This document shows positions 9,614-18,280 of a stretch of DNA of 64,000 nt, in pieces. The translations under genes and the position numbers were made by a program. Numbering within the stretch: position 1 is the first letter of the stretch; each line of letters begins with the position of its first letter. A model generated the notes under the pieces. That model worked only from the letters and a program-made list of their open reading frames with translations. It had not been told where the DNA came from and made no database searches. This DNA comes from Gastranaerophilus sp944325835 (GTDB lineage Bacteria > Cyanobacteriota > Vampirovibrionia > Gastranaerophilales > Gastranaerophilaceae): positions 248,001-312,000 of the forward strand of contig OZ007029.1 of the NCBI GenBank assembly GCA_963931575.1, read 5' to 3'.

Positions 9614-10261
9614 ATGGAGCTTAATAAATATATTGAACACACATTGTTAAAACAGGATGCAGCCGGTGCGGATTTTGAAAAATTGTTCAGGGAAGCGCGT
9701 GAGAATAAGTTCTTCGGCGTTTGCGTTAACCCTGCGTATGTTAAGAGGGCAAAAGACGCTTTACAGGGTACGGATGTTAAAATCGTGACGGTTGTTGGTT
9801 TCCCGCTTGGAGCTAACAAAACGGAAATTAAGGCGGCTGAAACCGCAGAGGCGATTAAAGACGGTGCGGATGAGATTGATATGGTTATTAACGTGACCGC
9901 GCTGAAGGATAAAGATTATGACTATATTGTGAACGAGGTTGCCGCGTTGAAAAAGGTTTGCGGCGCGCATAATTTAAAAGTTATTATTGAAACAGACTTG
10001 CTGAGCAAAGACGAAATTGTCAAAGCTTGCGAACTTTGCGTAAAAGGCGGGGCAGATTTTGTTAAAACCTCGACCGGATTTGTGAAAAACGGTGTTGGCG
10101 CAAAGGTTGAAGATGTAAAATTGATGTATGAAACGGTTTCACCACACGGTTTGCGTGTAAAGGCGTCCGGCGGGATTAAGACTAAAGATGCGGCCGTTGC
10201 ACTTGTGGAAGCCGGTGCTGCACGTCTGGGCACAAGCTCCGGCGTACAGATTGTTGCGTAA
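9614..10261 (+). CDS. deoC: Deoxyribose-phosphate aldolase
   Basis: DeoC cleaves 2-deoxyribose 5-phosphate to acetaldehyde and glyceraldehyde 3-phosphate, feeding deoxynucleoside carbon into glycolysis. The 215-residue TIM barrel has Asp89 (DEIDMV), the Schiff-base Lys151 (FVKTSTGF) and the second active-site Lys183 (VKASGG). The start ATG 9614 is fixed by AAGGAGGAG about 5-8 nt upstream; the frame runs open upstream to 9572 but that extension is not supported. It appears to be a single gene with no other deo genes nearby. Confidence 0.95.
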   Translation: MELNKYIEHTLLKQDAAGADFEKLFREARENKFFGVCVNPAYVKRAKDALQGTDVKIVTVVGFPLGANKTEIKAAETAEAIKDGADEIDMVINVTALKDKDYDYIVNEVAALKKVCGAHNLKVIIETDLLSKDEIVKACELCVKGGADFVKTSTGFVKNGVGAKVEDVKLMYETVSPHGLRVKASGGIKTKDAAVALVEAGAARLGTSSGVQIVA

Positions 10262-10589
10262 TTTGCTCTGTCATTGCGAAACCATCTTGCTTGACTCACG
10301 AAAAACGGCACCGCGAAAAGTGTGGTTTTCGCTCTGTGCCTCCGTTTGCTCGCGCAGTTCGGGATGACATTAAAGGTGACCCCAACAGGAGCAATCTCAA
10401 CCAGCCGAAAAAGCCTTGCCCCCATGTCATCCTGAACTTGATTCAGGATCTATCCCGCGTTGCGGTCTACCGGTGTCGCCGGCCAGATTCCGAAACAAGT
10501 TCGGAATGACGGCAGGGGATGAACAATGCGAACGACGTTAATTGTCCGTCATTGCGAGCGATCAACGGGAGCGTGGCAATCCAGAAAAC
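10262..10589. repeat. Repeat-rich intergenic spacer
   Basis: A 328-bp gap with no convincing gene, GC-richer than its surroundings and packed with dispersed-repeat signatures. 10282-10330 matches (41 of 49 positions by eye) the minus strand of 62142-62190. 10429-10449 is a hairpin (ATCCTGAA / TTCAGGAT, loop CTTGA). 10487-10507 is a hairpin (ATTCCGAA / TTCGGAAT, loop ACAAG). 10548-10582 starts TCATTGCGAGCGATC and ends GTGGCAATCC, a word pair seen in mobile intergenic repeats of several bacterial groups. Short ORFs called across it are repeat read-through. Confidence 0.7.
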
Positions 10590-10835
10590 TTATAATTGAA
10601 AAGTATTTAAAACCCCGAGGTCTAACCCGAGCACTTCCCCGATGCGGTGCAGATTTGTTATGCCTATATTTACTTCACCGCGCTCGACACAGCCGATTGT
10701 CGTCACGTTAAGGCTTGAAAGTTCTGCAAGTTGTTCTTGGGATAAGCCTTTCTTTTTTCGTGCATATCTTATGACATATGCCAATTTTAATAGATACTCT
10801 TTGTCATCCATATTTTGAGTATATGGGATTGACAT
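10590..10835 (-). CDS. XRE-family helix-turn-helix regulator (81 aa)
   Basis: Almost the whole protein is a Cro/C1-type HTH: YARKKKGLSQEQLAELSSLNV then TTIGCVERGEVNIGITNLHRI. It is a DNA-binding repressor-like protein with no effector domain. An in-frame Met at residue 9 (10811) is an alternative start; neither has a clear ribosome site. It is divergent from the 53-residue ORF at 10910 and may regulate it. Targets unknown. Confidence 0.8.
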   Translation of the reverse strand: MSIPYTQNMDDKEYLLKLAYVIRYARKKKGLSQEQLAELSSLNVTTIGCVERGEVNIGITNLHRIGEVLGLDLGVLNTFQL

Positions 10836-10909
10836 TTTATTTTCAATGGTGTATTTTAGAGATATCTCTAGAATAGCAGAGAAAAATGTAATAAAGCAAG
10901 GAGAAAAAT

Positions 10910-11071
10910 ATGAACAAAGTTTTTGAGGAAAAAATTGAAGGCAGAATTAATGCTGTACTGGATGATTTAAACTATGTTTTTGAGAGTGTTACCCAGATGA
11001 AGGCGAGTGTTTATACTATAAAATATTTGTTAGATGCAGAGGCGGCAGAGAATACTAATAAACCCCTTTAA
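10910..11071 (+). CDS. Small hypothetical protein (53 aa)
   Basis: ATG at 10910 is preceded by AAGGAG with good spacing. The product (MNKVFEEKIEGRINAVLDDL ... NTNKPL) is acidic, predicted helical, and has no cysteine or membrane segment. Its 3' end overlaps the convergent gene at 11055 by 17 bp. It lies opposite an XRE regulator across a short divergent spacer, so co-regulation is plausible. Not recognised. Confidence 0.55.
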   Translation: MNKVFEEKIEGRINAVLDDLNYVFESVTQMKASVYTIKYLLDAEAAENTNKPL

Positions 11072-11681
11072 TAATTGCGATAGTTTCTTCTATTTCTTTT
11101 TGCAGGTAGGCAAGCTGTTCGTCGATATTTACGGAATTATAAATCTTTCCGTCGGCACCGTAGGCCATATAAGGGGTGTTTCTGACAGCTTCAACCCGCA
11201 GGTTTGTGACGGTTTGGACATGCAGGTCTGTTTCCAGAATTTTTTGGAACGAAACAAAATAAAATTCCGGTTTATCCTGATATTTTTCACGCAGGTATTC
11301 TATTGTTTTGTTAAAAAAGTAGGTCGTGGCAACGAACTTTTGTACATCTTCTTCGTTTTCGATTGAGTCGTAAATTTTTTCAAGGGTTGGAAGGAGTTCG
11401 TTGATATCGTTAATATACTGGGTTGTTTTGTCAGCTTTGAGGATAATATTTACGAATGCCGGATTGTCGCGCGGTGCGGGTTTGACCTGATTTTCCGAGT
11501 TGAAATTTTTTGTTGCTTCATATTGGGGTTTTGTTTGAGCGGGTTCTGAGTCCTGATATTGCTTGCCAAGCTCCGGCAGTTCGCCAACATAGCCTTTACT
11601 TTTGTCAACAATAGGTTTGCCGGCAATGGCGCTTTGACCGGCTAAAAGTATTATTAACAAAAATAAGGATAGTTTCTTCAT
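11055..11681 (-). CDS. Exported hypothetical protein
   Basis: From ATG 11681 the product begins MKKLSLFLLIILLAGQSAIA-GKP, a classical Sec signal peptide with an Ala-x-Ala-type cleavage site, then about 187 hydrophilic residues (KSKGYVGELPELGKQ; a helical C-terminal half ending with a possible coiled coil, LAYLQKEIEETIAIIKGVY). An upstream in-frame GTG at 11705 would add eight residues ahead of the signal peptide and is less likely. No domain recognised. It lies beside another exported protein (11794) in the same orientation but is separated from it by a dispersed repeat. Confidence 0.72.
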   Translation of the reverse strand: MKKLSLFLLIILLAGQSAIAGKPIVDKSKGYVGELPELGKQYQDSEPAQTKPQYEATKNFNSENQVKPAPRDNPAFVNIILKADKTTQYINDINELLPTLEKIYDSIENEEDVQKFVATTYFFNKTIEYLREKYQDKPEFYFVSFQKILETDLHVQTVTNLRVEAVRNTPYMAYGADGKIYNSVNIDEQLAYLQKEIEETIAIIKGVY

Positions 11682-11736
11682 ACCCTTATTATAATGACTA
11701 TTCACTAAAAATCATCATGAAAATAAATTATTTTTT

Positions 11737-11797
11737 GTCCGAGAAAGTTTCGCGATAAGGAACGTGAGCGAGCCGGAGCGGCGGAGAACTGCTTTAT
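11737..11797 (+). repeat. Dispersed repeat family R1, copy A (short form)
   Basis: Starts GTCCGAGAAAGTTTCGCGAT, then AAGGAACGTGAGCGAG, and ends GCGGCGGAGAACTGCTTTAT. Both ends match copy C (minus strand, 59171-59325) and the right end matches copy B (23454-23558), while the middle of about 90 bp is missing. Its right end runs into the stop codon of the gene at 11794. Confidence 0.75.
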
Positions 11798-12402
11798 TCC
11801 GCTTCTTCTTCCGGTTTACATTCTTTGTTAAACCAGTGTACGCGTTCGTGCTGATCGCAAACTTCGCAGAAGTCTTTTGCATCGTCTTTGCCGAAAGTGT
11901 TAACGAACGGATCTTTAGGGCAGGCTTTTCTGTTCAGGTAACAGTATCTGATATCCCGTCTGGTTAGTTTTACAATTGCTTTGTATTTTGATTTTTGTGT
12001 GGAACAAAGGATTTTCATAAATTCTTTGTCATATTTTTTGAACGCTTTTTGCATCCTTTTCCAAGCTTTGCGGGTTATTTTTTCCTGCTTTTTAAATTCT
12101 GGTGAATTGTAGTCGGTTTTTGCAATGGCGCGTAATTTTCTTTGTTCGCATTCAAATGCATCAACGTAAGGTTTGGTTTCTTCCTTGCGGCGGTATTCAA
12201 TTTCGTCTTTGAGTTCCTGCTGTTCCTCCGAAAGCCCCAGGACGTTATACAGGGTATTCTTTTGAAACCTTATCTTCTGGATTAATTCGGAGCAGCGGTA
12301 ATCGCGGCCGAAATCGTATTTTGCGCTTCCGTCGTCTTCCTGCGCAGGAACGGGTGATGCAGTCAGTAAAATTAATGATAATAAAAACAAAGCTCTTTTC
12401 AT
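11794..12402 (-). CDS. Exported, cysteine-containing protein, possibly Spy/CpxP-like
   Basis: A signal peptide (MKRALFLLSLILLTASPVPAQ) precedes about 180 hydrophilic, helical, highly charged residues. LSEEQQELKDEI (about 60) followed later by ILCSTQKSKYKAI (about 135) resembles the paired LTxxQ motifs of the Spy/CpxP periplasmic chaperone family, though the match is loose. Six or more cysteines (CSELI, CEQRK, CSTQ, RYCYLNRKAC, FCEVC) suggest disulfides or metal binding in the periplasm. The stop codon overlaps repeat R1-A. Confidence 0.65.
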   Translation of the reverse strand: MKRALFLLSLILLTASPVPAQEDDGSAKYDFGRDYRCSELIQKIRFQKNTLYNVLGLSEEQQELKDEIEYRRKEETKPYVDAFECEQRKLRAIAKTDYNSPEFKKQEKITRKAWKRMQKAFKKYDKEFMKILCSTQKSKYKAIVKLTRRDIRYCYLNRKACPKDPFVNTFGKDDAKDFCEVCDQHERVHWFNKECKPEEEAE

Positions 12403-12425
12403 AATTTTTTATATTACATGAAAGT

Positions 12426-12455
12426 TTGTAAATTTTCAAATATTTATTGTAGAAT
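12426..12455 (+). promoter_or_regulatory. Promoter, probable leaderless mRNA (mrnC)
   Basis: TTGTAA (12426-12431), an 18-bp spacer, TAGAAT (12450-12455), then 6 nt to the ATG at 12462. No Shine-Dalgarno sequence lies in the gap, so transcription would begin at or next to the start codon. Confidence 0.55.
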
Positions 12456-12461
12456 TGGAAT

Positions 12462-12821
12462 ATGGATGAAATGGGTTTAAGACATCTGGCATATCTGGGT
12501 GACGCTGTATGGGAGCTTTTCGTGCGTGAACGGACGATTTTGCAGACTCCAAATGCCGGCGTTTTGCATAAAATTACGACAGATAAAGTAAAAGCCGGAT
12601 TTCAGGCAAAACTGCTGGATGAACTGGAACCGCTTTTGAGTGATGCGGAAAAAGAAATTGCACGCCGCGGAAGAAATTTGCCTATCCCTGTCGCGCGCCG
12701 TGCCAATCAGGGTGAATACCGGCTTGCCACCGCATTTGAAACTTTAATCGGGTGGTGGTATTATTACGATAAAAATCGTTTGGAAAGCATTTTACAAATT
12801 TTGGAAAATCATATAAAATAG
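12462..12821 (+). CDS. mrnC: Mini-ribonuclease 3
   Basis: Mini-III is an RNase III catalytic domain without the dsRNA-binding domain; in Gram-positives and cyanobacteria it trims 23S rRNA precursors. The signature LAYLGDAVWELFVRE (residues 8-22, catalytic Asp in LGD) and ATAFETLIGWWYYY (second acidic residue, Glu) are both present, and 119 residues is normal. A full-length RNase III is at 54707. First gene of a run continuing with the response regulator and kinase; the gap to the next start is 18 bp. Confidence 0.92.
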   Translation: MDEMGLRHLAYLGDAVWELFVRERTILQTPNAGVLHKITTDKVKAGFQAKLLDELEPLLSDAEKEIARRGRNLPIPVARRANQGEYRLATAFETLIGWWYYYDKNRLESILQILENHIK

Positions 12822-12839
12822 TTTACGTTGAGGTGCCTT

Positions 12840-13556
12840 ATGGAAGATTTTCAAAAAAGAATTTTAATCGTTGATGATGATGATGAAATCAGGGAATTGC
12901 TTGAGTTTGACGTTGCTCAGAGCGGGTATTTTGTGGATGTTGCAAAAGACGGGCTTGAGGGCTTGAATAAGGCGCTGAATAATACTTATGACCTGATTTT
13001 GCTTGATGTTATGATGCCTAAAATGAACGGGTTTGACGTTTGTAAAACAATCCGTCAGGCAAAACTTGCCATTCCGATTTTGATGCTGACGGCAAAGGGT
13101 ACGATTTACGATAAAACAGAAGGATTTGACTGCGGGGCTGATGATTATCTGGTAAAACCGTTTGATATTCAGGAAGTTTTGCTGCGCATACGTGTTCTGT
13201 TAAAGCGCAATGAAATTATGAACAAAGATAATTCTCTGAGCGATGAAATTACAAAAATTGGTGATATAGAAATCCTTCCGGATACTCTGGAAGCCGTTAT
13301 TATCAATAAAAAAGTTAAGCTTACGCCGACCGAGTTTGAAATTTTATACTGCCTGATGCAGCATTTCAACAATCCGGTAACGCTTGCGACTCTGCTGGAT
13401 GATGTCTGGGGTTATGACAGCAACGAAGATGTTCGTATGCTCAGGGTTCATGTCGGCGGGTTGAGAAACAAAATTGAAGCAGATACCAAAAAACCTAAAT
13501 ATTTGCACACTGTAACCAATGTAGGGTATAAATTAACGCCGTTCGGGGAGGCATAA
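12840..13556 (+). CDS. OmpR/PhoB-family response regulator (cognate kinase downstream)
   Basis: Receiver domain with DDDD at 12-15, phosphoacceptor Asp56 (LLDVMMP), Thr84 and Lys106 (VKPF), then an OmpR winged helix (LTPTEFEILYCL; MLRVHVGGLRNKIE; VGYKL). The start ATG 12840 has GAGGTG just upstream; an in-frame TTG at 12828 is not favoured. It ends directly against the histidine kinase, whose TTG start follows the stop codon with no gap and whose ribosome site (GGGGAGG) lies inside this gene, implying translational coupling. Confidence 0.94.
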   Translation: MEDFQKRILIVDDDDEIRELLEFDVAQSGYFVDVAKDGLEGLNKALNNTYDLILLDVMMPKMNGFDVCKTIRQAKLAIPILMLTAKGTIYDKTEGFDCGADDYLVKPFDIQEVLLRIRVLLKRNEIMNKDNSLSDEITKIGDIEILPDTLEAVIINKKVKLTPTEFEILYCLMQHFNNPVTLATLLDDVWGYDSNEDVRMLRVHVGGLRNKIEADTKKPKYLHTVTNVGYKLTPFGEA

Positions 13557-15302
13557 TTGGATATTAACTGGACGCATATCAGACGTAAACTTATTCTGTT
13601 ATTCCGATTTAAAAGGCTTAAAATTGTTGAGCAAAATTTGATTGTCCTTTTGCTTGCGGTCATAATCCCTATGACTGTCGGCGGGTTTGTTATCAGCAAT
13701 ATTAACCAGAAAGTTGTCCGTGCCCAGCTGAGGGATAATGCCTCGCTTATTGCCGGCATGGTTTCGACTGAAATCGACTTCTTTGCAAACACGGTTGAAA
13801 AAAATCTTGAACAGATAAAAACCGCGCTTACCTATATGAAAAACAGGGAAGACCAGTTTTTATACCTCAATTCCATATCAGAAACCGCTTTCGGCAGGGA
13901 AAAACTCGAAATTGTTTATTCAAAATATGAACTGGAACTGCTGACGGAGAAAAACCGCGAGTCCGGACGCTCAACACTTTATATCCCGATTGACAAAGAG
14001 AGATTTCTTGTTGCGACTTATAACATCGAAAATCTTGATGATGCACTCTTCAAATCACTCAACGATGATAAGCGGCAGATTTATGTCCTTGGCAGCGATT
14101 TGAACCTTATCGCAAGCCATAACTTTGATAATGAAATCTTTGAGGAATCCTACAACCTTCTGCCGAAAAATAAGCTTAACCTTAAATATGAAACCCCGAT
14201 AGTTTTCGGTAAAATTAAGAACCAGCCGCTTGTTTATATTAAAAAACATTCGCCGGACATTACAATTATCGTTAACACCCCGAAAACCCTTACGGATTCG
14301 ACGATTTACAAAAGCCGTGTGAAAATTATCACAATGATTTTGCTTGTAGCGCTGTGTATAATCGCTGTTGGCGGACTGCATTCATATTACCTGTATATCA
14401 ATATCCGCCAGCTTTTTAAAGGGATTATGGCAATTGCAAAAGGAAATTATAAACGACAAATTCGTTTGATTACAAGTCCTTTGACGCCTTATGAAATCGT
14501 TTTCCTTGCAACGGAATTTAACAAAATGGCTCACCAGCTGCAAAAAACTTATATTGAACTTGACAAGAGCAACAAGGAACTTAACGATATGAATGAGTTC
14601 CGCAAAAACCTTATTGATACGGTAAGCCATGAACTCAGAACCCCTCTCACCAGTATTCAGGGCTACACCTCAAGACTTTTGCGTCAGGACATTGTTATTG
14701 ATAAAGAAACACAGCAAAAGTCACTCAGAATTATCCGCGAGCAGGCAGAACGACTTAAACATCTGATAGAGGATCTTTTGACGGTTCCGGATATTGAACG
14801 TTTCAGGCTCAGAACCGCAATTGATAAAGTCTGGCTTCAGGATATTATGGAGAGCGCCAAAACCCTTATGAAACATAAGGAAAGAAACGATATTATTATC
14901 AATATGGCGGAAAATTTTCCGCAGGTGTCTGCTGATAAAGAGCGCCTTGTTCAGGTATTTGTAAACCTCTTTGAGAACGCAATGAAGTATTCGGAAGAAT
15001 ATACCTCAATTGTCGTTGAAGGCGTTGTGGAAGAAGGTGTTCCGACAATTAGGGTTAGAAATAAATGTGAAGTTATTCCGGAAGATAAACTTGTTCATCT
15101 CTTTGATAAATTTATACGTCTTGATGATCATACAACCCGCACAACACGCGGAACAGGACTGGGGCTTTTTATTGTTAAGGCGCTTGTTGAAGCTATGAAT
15201 GGCGAAATCTCGCTTCATTCTGATGAAGAGTGGGGATTTACGGTAGAGATTAAATTCAAGCAGCCGGAAGCGGCAGAGGCTGAAAATGCAGCGCGTGCTT
15301 GA
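13557..15302 (+). CDS. Membrane sensor histidine kinase
   Basis: 581 residues: transmembrane helix at about 28-50, an extracytoplasmic sensor region of about 200 residues, a second helix at about 258-282, a HAMP-like linker, the HisKA dimerisation domain with His358 in TVSHELRTPLTS, and an HATPase domain with the N box (NLFENAMKYS), G1/F region (LVHLFDKFIR) and G2 (GTGLGLFIVKAL). It should phosphorylate the regulator encoded immediately upstream. The start is a TTG directly after that gene's stop, with GGGGAGG 6 nt upstream. The last 17 bp overlap tadA. The stimulus cannot be predicted. Confidence 0.94.
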   Translation: MDINWTHIRRKLILLFRFKRLKIVEQNLIVLLLAVIIPMTVGGFVISNINQKVVRAQLRDNASLIAGMVSTEIDFFANTVEKNLEQIKTALTYMKNREDQFLYLNSISETAFGREKLEIVYSKYELELLTEKNRESGRSTLYIPIDKERFLVATYNIENLDDALFKSLNDDKRQIYVLGSDLNLIASHNFDNEIFEESYNLLPKNKLNLKYETPIVFGKIKNQPLVYIKKHSPDITIIVNTPKTLTDSTIYKSRVKIITMILLVALCIIAVGGLHSYYLYINIRQLFKGIMAIAKGNYKRQIRLITSPLTPYEIVFLATEFNKMAHQLQKTYIELDKSNKELNDMNEFRKNLIDTVSHELRTPLTSIQGYTSRLLRQDIVIDKETQQKSLRIIREQAERLKHLIEDLLTVPDIERFRLRTAIDKVWLQDIMESAKTLMKHKERNDIIINMAENFPQVSADKERLVQVFVNLFENAMKYSEEYTSIVVEGVVEEGVPTIRVRNKCEVIPEDKLVHLFDKFIRLDDHTTRTTRGTGLGLFIVKALVEAMNGEISLHSDEEWGFTVEIKFKQPEAAEAENAARA

Positions 15303-15723
15303 GGTTGTCCGCAGGCTTGACGGACAGGAAATCCCGGTTTGTGCAATAATTGTTAAGAACGGAGAAGTTATTGCCTCTGCCGTTAACCGTAAAGAAAAAG
15401 ATAACGATGTGACTGCCCACGCTGAAATTCTTGCAATCCGCGGGGCGGGAAAAGCGCTGGGAAGCTGGCGGCTTGACGGGTGTGAACTTTATGTAAATCT
15501 TGAACCCTGTCCGATGTGCGCGTGGGCAATTATTCAATCCCGCCTGAGTGCGGTTTATTTCGGCTCGTTTGACGGAAATTACGGCGCTTTGGGTTCAGTT
15601 GTCGATTTGCGCAAGCTTCTTAACTCAAATCTGAAAGTATACGGCGGGATTATGGAAGAGGAATGTAATAAGATATTGGAAGATTATTTCGCCGGCTTGC
15701 GTGGAGGAGTAAAAAATGCTTAA
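15286..15723 (+). CDS. tadA: tRNA-specific adenosine deaminase
   Basis: TadA deaminates adenosine 34 to inosine in tRNA-Arg(ACG). The zinc site is complete: His45 and catalytic Glu47 (TAHAEI) and Cys75/Cys78 (PCPMC). Length of 145 is normal for the family. The start overlaps the kinase end by 17 bp and the next gene's start lies 8 bp inside its end, so it is translated within the same operon. A free-base deaminase is the main alternative, but the sequence around the active site favours TadA. Confidence 0.9.
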   Translation: MQRVLEVVRRLDGQEIPVCAIIVKNGEVIASAVNRKEKDNDVTAHAEILAIRGAGKALGSWRLDGCELYVNLEPCPMCAWAIIQSRLSAVYFGSFDGNYGALGSVVDLRKLLNSNLKVYGGIMEEECNKILEDYFAGLRGGVKNA

Positions 15724-16459
15724 AACCGATATCAAATCTTTAATGGATGAACTTGCAAAACGTTACGAAACTGAGGATTTTATAAAAGATGATCCCGTGC
15801 AGTTTCCGCACCGCTACCACAGGGCAGAAGATATTGAAATCGCCGGTTTTATCGCATCAATTTTTGCCTACGGCAACAGGAAAGCTTTTATCGCAAAACT
15901 TAATCAGCTTTTTTCGCTAATGGGAGAAAGCCCTTGCAAATACATTCTTGAAGGATATTTTGAACTAAACGGGTTTAATTACCGGTTTATGAAAGAAAAT
16001 GATATCACGGCGATTTTACGTGTTCTAAATAAGCTTTACCGTGAGGACGGCGGGCTTGCCGGACTTTTTCAACGGGCTTCGGAAAGTGCAGATTTAATGC
16101 AGTATGTCTGCGATTATTTTTATGCGAATGCCGGCAAAGACGCCGGCGACGGGTTTTATTTCGCAATTCCGAACCCTGCTAAAGGCGGCGCGATGAAGCG
16201 TATGTGGATGTTTTTGCGCTGGATGATCAGAAAATCCTCTGTTGATCTGGGCGTATGGAAATTTATGACACCGGCACAGTTAAAAATCCCTATGGATGTT
16301 CACGTTGCCAGAATGTCGCGCGAACTCGGACTTTTAAAACGCAATTCCAATGACAAAAAGGCTGTTGATGAATTGACCAATTATCTGCGCACACTTGATC
16401 CAGAAGATCCTGTAAAATACGATTTTGCACTCTTTGGCTATGGAGTTAATAACAAGTAG
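15716..16459 (+). CDS. TIGR02757 / DUF2400 family protein
   Basis: A 247-residue protein with the family's signature features: DPVQFPHRY near the start, FIASIFAYGNRKAF, GGAMKRMWMFLRWMIRKSSVDLGVW, KIPMDVHVARMSRELGLL and DPEDPVKYDFALFGYG. The family's biochemical role is not established; the helical, DNA-glycosylase-like pattern is only suggestive. It overlaps tadA by 8 bp and is preceded by GGAGG, the last gene of the mrnC-kinase-tadA run. Confidence 0.85.
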   Translation: MLKTDIKSLMDELAKRYETEDFIKDDPVQFPHRYHRAEDIEIAGFIASIFAYGNRKAFIAKLNQLFSLMGESPCKYILEGYFELNGFNYRFMKENDITAILRVLNKLYREDGGLAGLFQRASESADLMQYVCDYFYANAGKDAGDGFYFAIPNPAKGGAMKRMWMFLRWMIRKSSVDLGVWKFMTPAQLKIPMDVHVARMSRELGLLKRNSNDKKAVDELTNYLRTLDPEDPVKYDFALFGYGVNNK

Positions 16460-16516
16460 CAAAAAATTTTTTGTTTGATTTTTCTATGAGCGGGTTCTCT
16501 CAAAAAAGGAGATGTT

Positions 16517-17689
16517 ATGCGCATAACAAGTATTCAGACAAATCTTTATAATTCTGCATTCCAATACAGACAAAATTTACCGGCCGCCGGAAAGAATAAG
16601 CTGCCTTCTCAACCGGCTTATGCCTCGATACCGGCCTCCTACCGCTATGGCGTAAATATTCATTTCGGTGAATATTTTGACCCCAATAGAACAGTCCCCC
16701 ATATAGATTATGAAGAATATATGGATATGGGAGATGCAGCAAGAAAACGTATGCGACTGCGCTATAGAACCTTTACTAAAAAAGTAGATAAGGGTGAAAT
16801 GTTTGACCCGAATGACACAAGAATGCCGCTTCAGTCAGAAAAATTGATGGACGAATTTATTAAAACTTCGCAAATTTATTCTAAATATAAAGATCAGCCT
16901 ATAATCTGTCTTGGCAGAAGCCCGAAATGGTTTCTTAATGCGTCACTCTGGATGAAAGACGGAATAGAAGATTATAAGTTTGTTGCATTTTCAGGCTTCT
17001 GGCACCGTTCAGATCCGGTTGAAGGGATGCGCAGAATAGAGTCCGCTGCCCCTACTGAGAAAGAAGAACTTGCCTACAGAAAATATTTGAAACGTATTAA
17101 GGCCGATCCTGCTACAATCGTTAAAAATATGGAAGAAACAGGCAAAAAGACGGTTATTACAGACTATATTTTTTCCGGCAAAGGTGCCTGCTCTTTTCTT
17201 GATATAATGGCAAGATTCGCTGATGATGAAGGTATTCTGGAAAAATTCTCCAAATCTATTCAGATTGTTGGAATAGGCTCGCGCGATTATGTGGAAGAAA
17301 TGCTGCGCACAGATGATGAATTTTCTGATCCTAAAGTTCCGATGCCAAAAATTTTACAACCTTATCAGGATAATATTAAGCAGACATTTTATAATATGGA
17401 CTACTTTATGTTCAGAGAAATGTTAATTAACCAGAATACAAATGAGTGCCGCTCAACCTACTATCCGCACGAAATGTGGCCAATGTATAAACCTGACAAG
17501 TTCAAAACCGGTCTGGTTAAAGATATGAAAAAGGTTAAACAAATGGTTGCAGAAGCCAACAGTCCGAAAAAAGTAATGTCGCACTTTACACCTGCAATGT
17601 TTGACTTTAGAAACCTTCTGAATTTCAGAATTCTTGACGGTCTGAACGCCCGCGGGCTTTTAAAAGCAGCCCACAGGTCAAAAATTTAG
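16517..17689 (+). CDS. Unrecognised protein with phosphoribosyltransferase-like motifs
   Basis: 390 residues starting at ATG 16517 behind AAAGGAGAT. The first ~60 residues are Asn/Gln/Pro-rich and low complexity (ending GVNIHFGEYF). The core has a Rossmann-like PIICLGRSPKWFLNASLWM (about 128-146) and TVITDYIFSGKGACSFLDIM (about 211-230), whose layout (hydrophobic strand, acidic pair region, Ser/Gly-rich loop) resembles the PRPP loop of type I phosphoribosyltransferases, but the usual two adjacent acidic residues are reduced to one Asp. No signal peptide or membrane helix. Function unknown; the PRTase idea is an inference. Confidence 0.6.
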   Translation: MRITSIQTNLYNSAFQYRQNLPAAGKNKLPSQPAYASIPASYRYGVNIHFGEYFDPNRTVPHIDYEEYMDMGDAARKRMRLRYRTFTKKVDKGEMFDPNDTRMPLQSEKLMDEFIKTSQIYSKYKDQPIICLGRSPKWFLNASLWMKDGIEDYKFVAFSGFWHRSDPVEGMRRIESAAPTEKEELAYRKYLKRIKADPATIVKNMEETGKKTVITDYIFSGKGACSFLDIMARFADDEGILEKFSKSIQIVGIGSRDYVEEMLRTDDEFSDPKVPMPKILQPYQDNIKQTFYNMDYFMFREMLINQNTNECRSTYYPHEMWPMYKPDKFKTGLVKDMKKVKQMVAEANSPKKVMSHFTPAMFDFRNLLNFRILDGLNARGLLKAAHRSKI

Positions 17690-18015
17690 CCCTGAACAAT
17701 ACTTTTTGTAACTTTATATAAAGTTTCTATAACCTCACGGTTTTTGAGGTTCCGGATAATTTCAACCATTTCGGATTTAAGTTCCTCTGCCGGCCGGTTC
17801 GGGCTTATTGCAAAAAGCTCTTCCGGTGTAATGTCAAGCGTTGTGATAATTCTCTCAAGCGTATCTGCAGTTAGAAAATTCTTGCCGGTTTCAATACCGC
17901 ATAACGTTCTGGTCGCAATGCCAATGGCTTCCGCAAACTGTTCCTGCGAATAACCTTTTTTCTGCCGTAATTTTTTTATTTTTACCCCTAGCTGCTTTTT
18001 GATATTTAATGTCAT
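17686..18015 (-). CDS. XRE-family helix-turn-helix regulator (109 aa)
   Basis: N-terminal Cro/C1 HTH (KIKKLRQKKGYSQEQFAEAIGI, then TRTLCGIETGKNFLTADTLERI, about residues 10-70) plus a short helical C-terminal tail that may dimerise. The stop overlaps the convergent gene at 16517 by 4 bp. Target operator not identified. Confidence 0.85.
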   Translation of the reverse strand: MTLNIKKQLGVKIKKLRQKKGYSQEQFAEAIGIATRTLCGIETGKNFLTADTLERIITTLDITPEELFAISPNRPAEELKSEMVEIIRNLKNREVIETLYKVTKSIVQG

Positions 18016-18280
18016 AATTTATATTTTATTCTATGTTTAATTGCCTGACTAATGAACGAGAATAAATTGCCATTATTTTGACTGTATTGATAACAAATAT
18101 CTTGTGTCTTTTGTTAATATATTAAGATTTGTAAAGCACTATAAGTATTGATATATCAATAAAATATATAAAATTGATATAAAATATCAAAAATATGCGA
18201 AATTTTGTGCTGTGAAATGTTTTTATATAGGAGTAAACATTCATTACAAACGAGAGTATAAAACAAAAAGGAGGATTACT

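Noticed and set aside
9922..10425. Minus-strand ORF of 167 codons across deoC and the repeat spacer
   Set aside because: Overlaps most of deoC antisense and runs through dispersed repeats; deoC has complete catalytic motifs.
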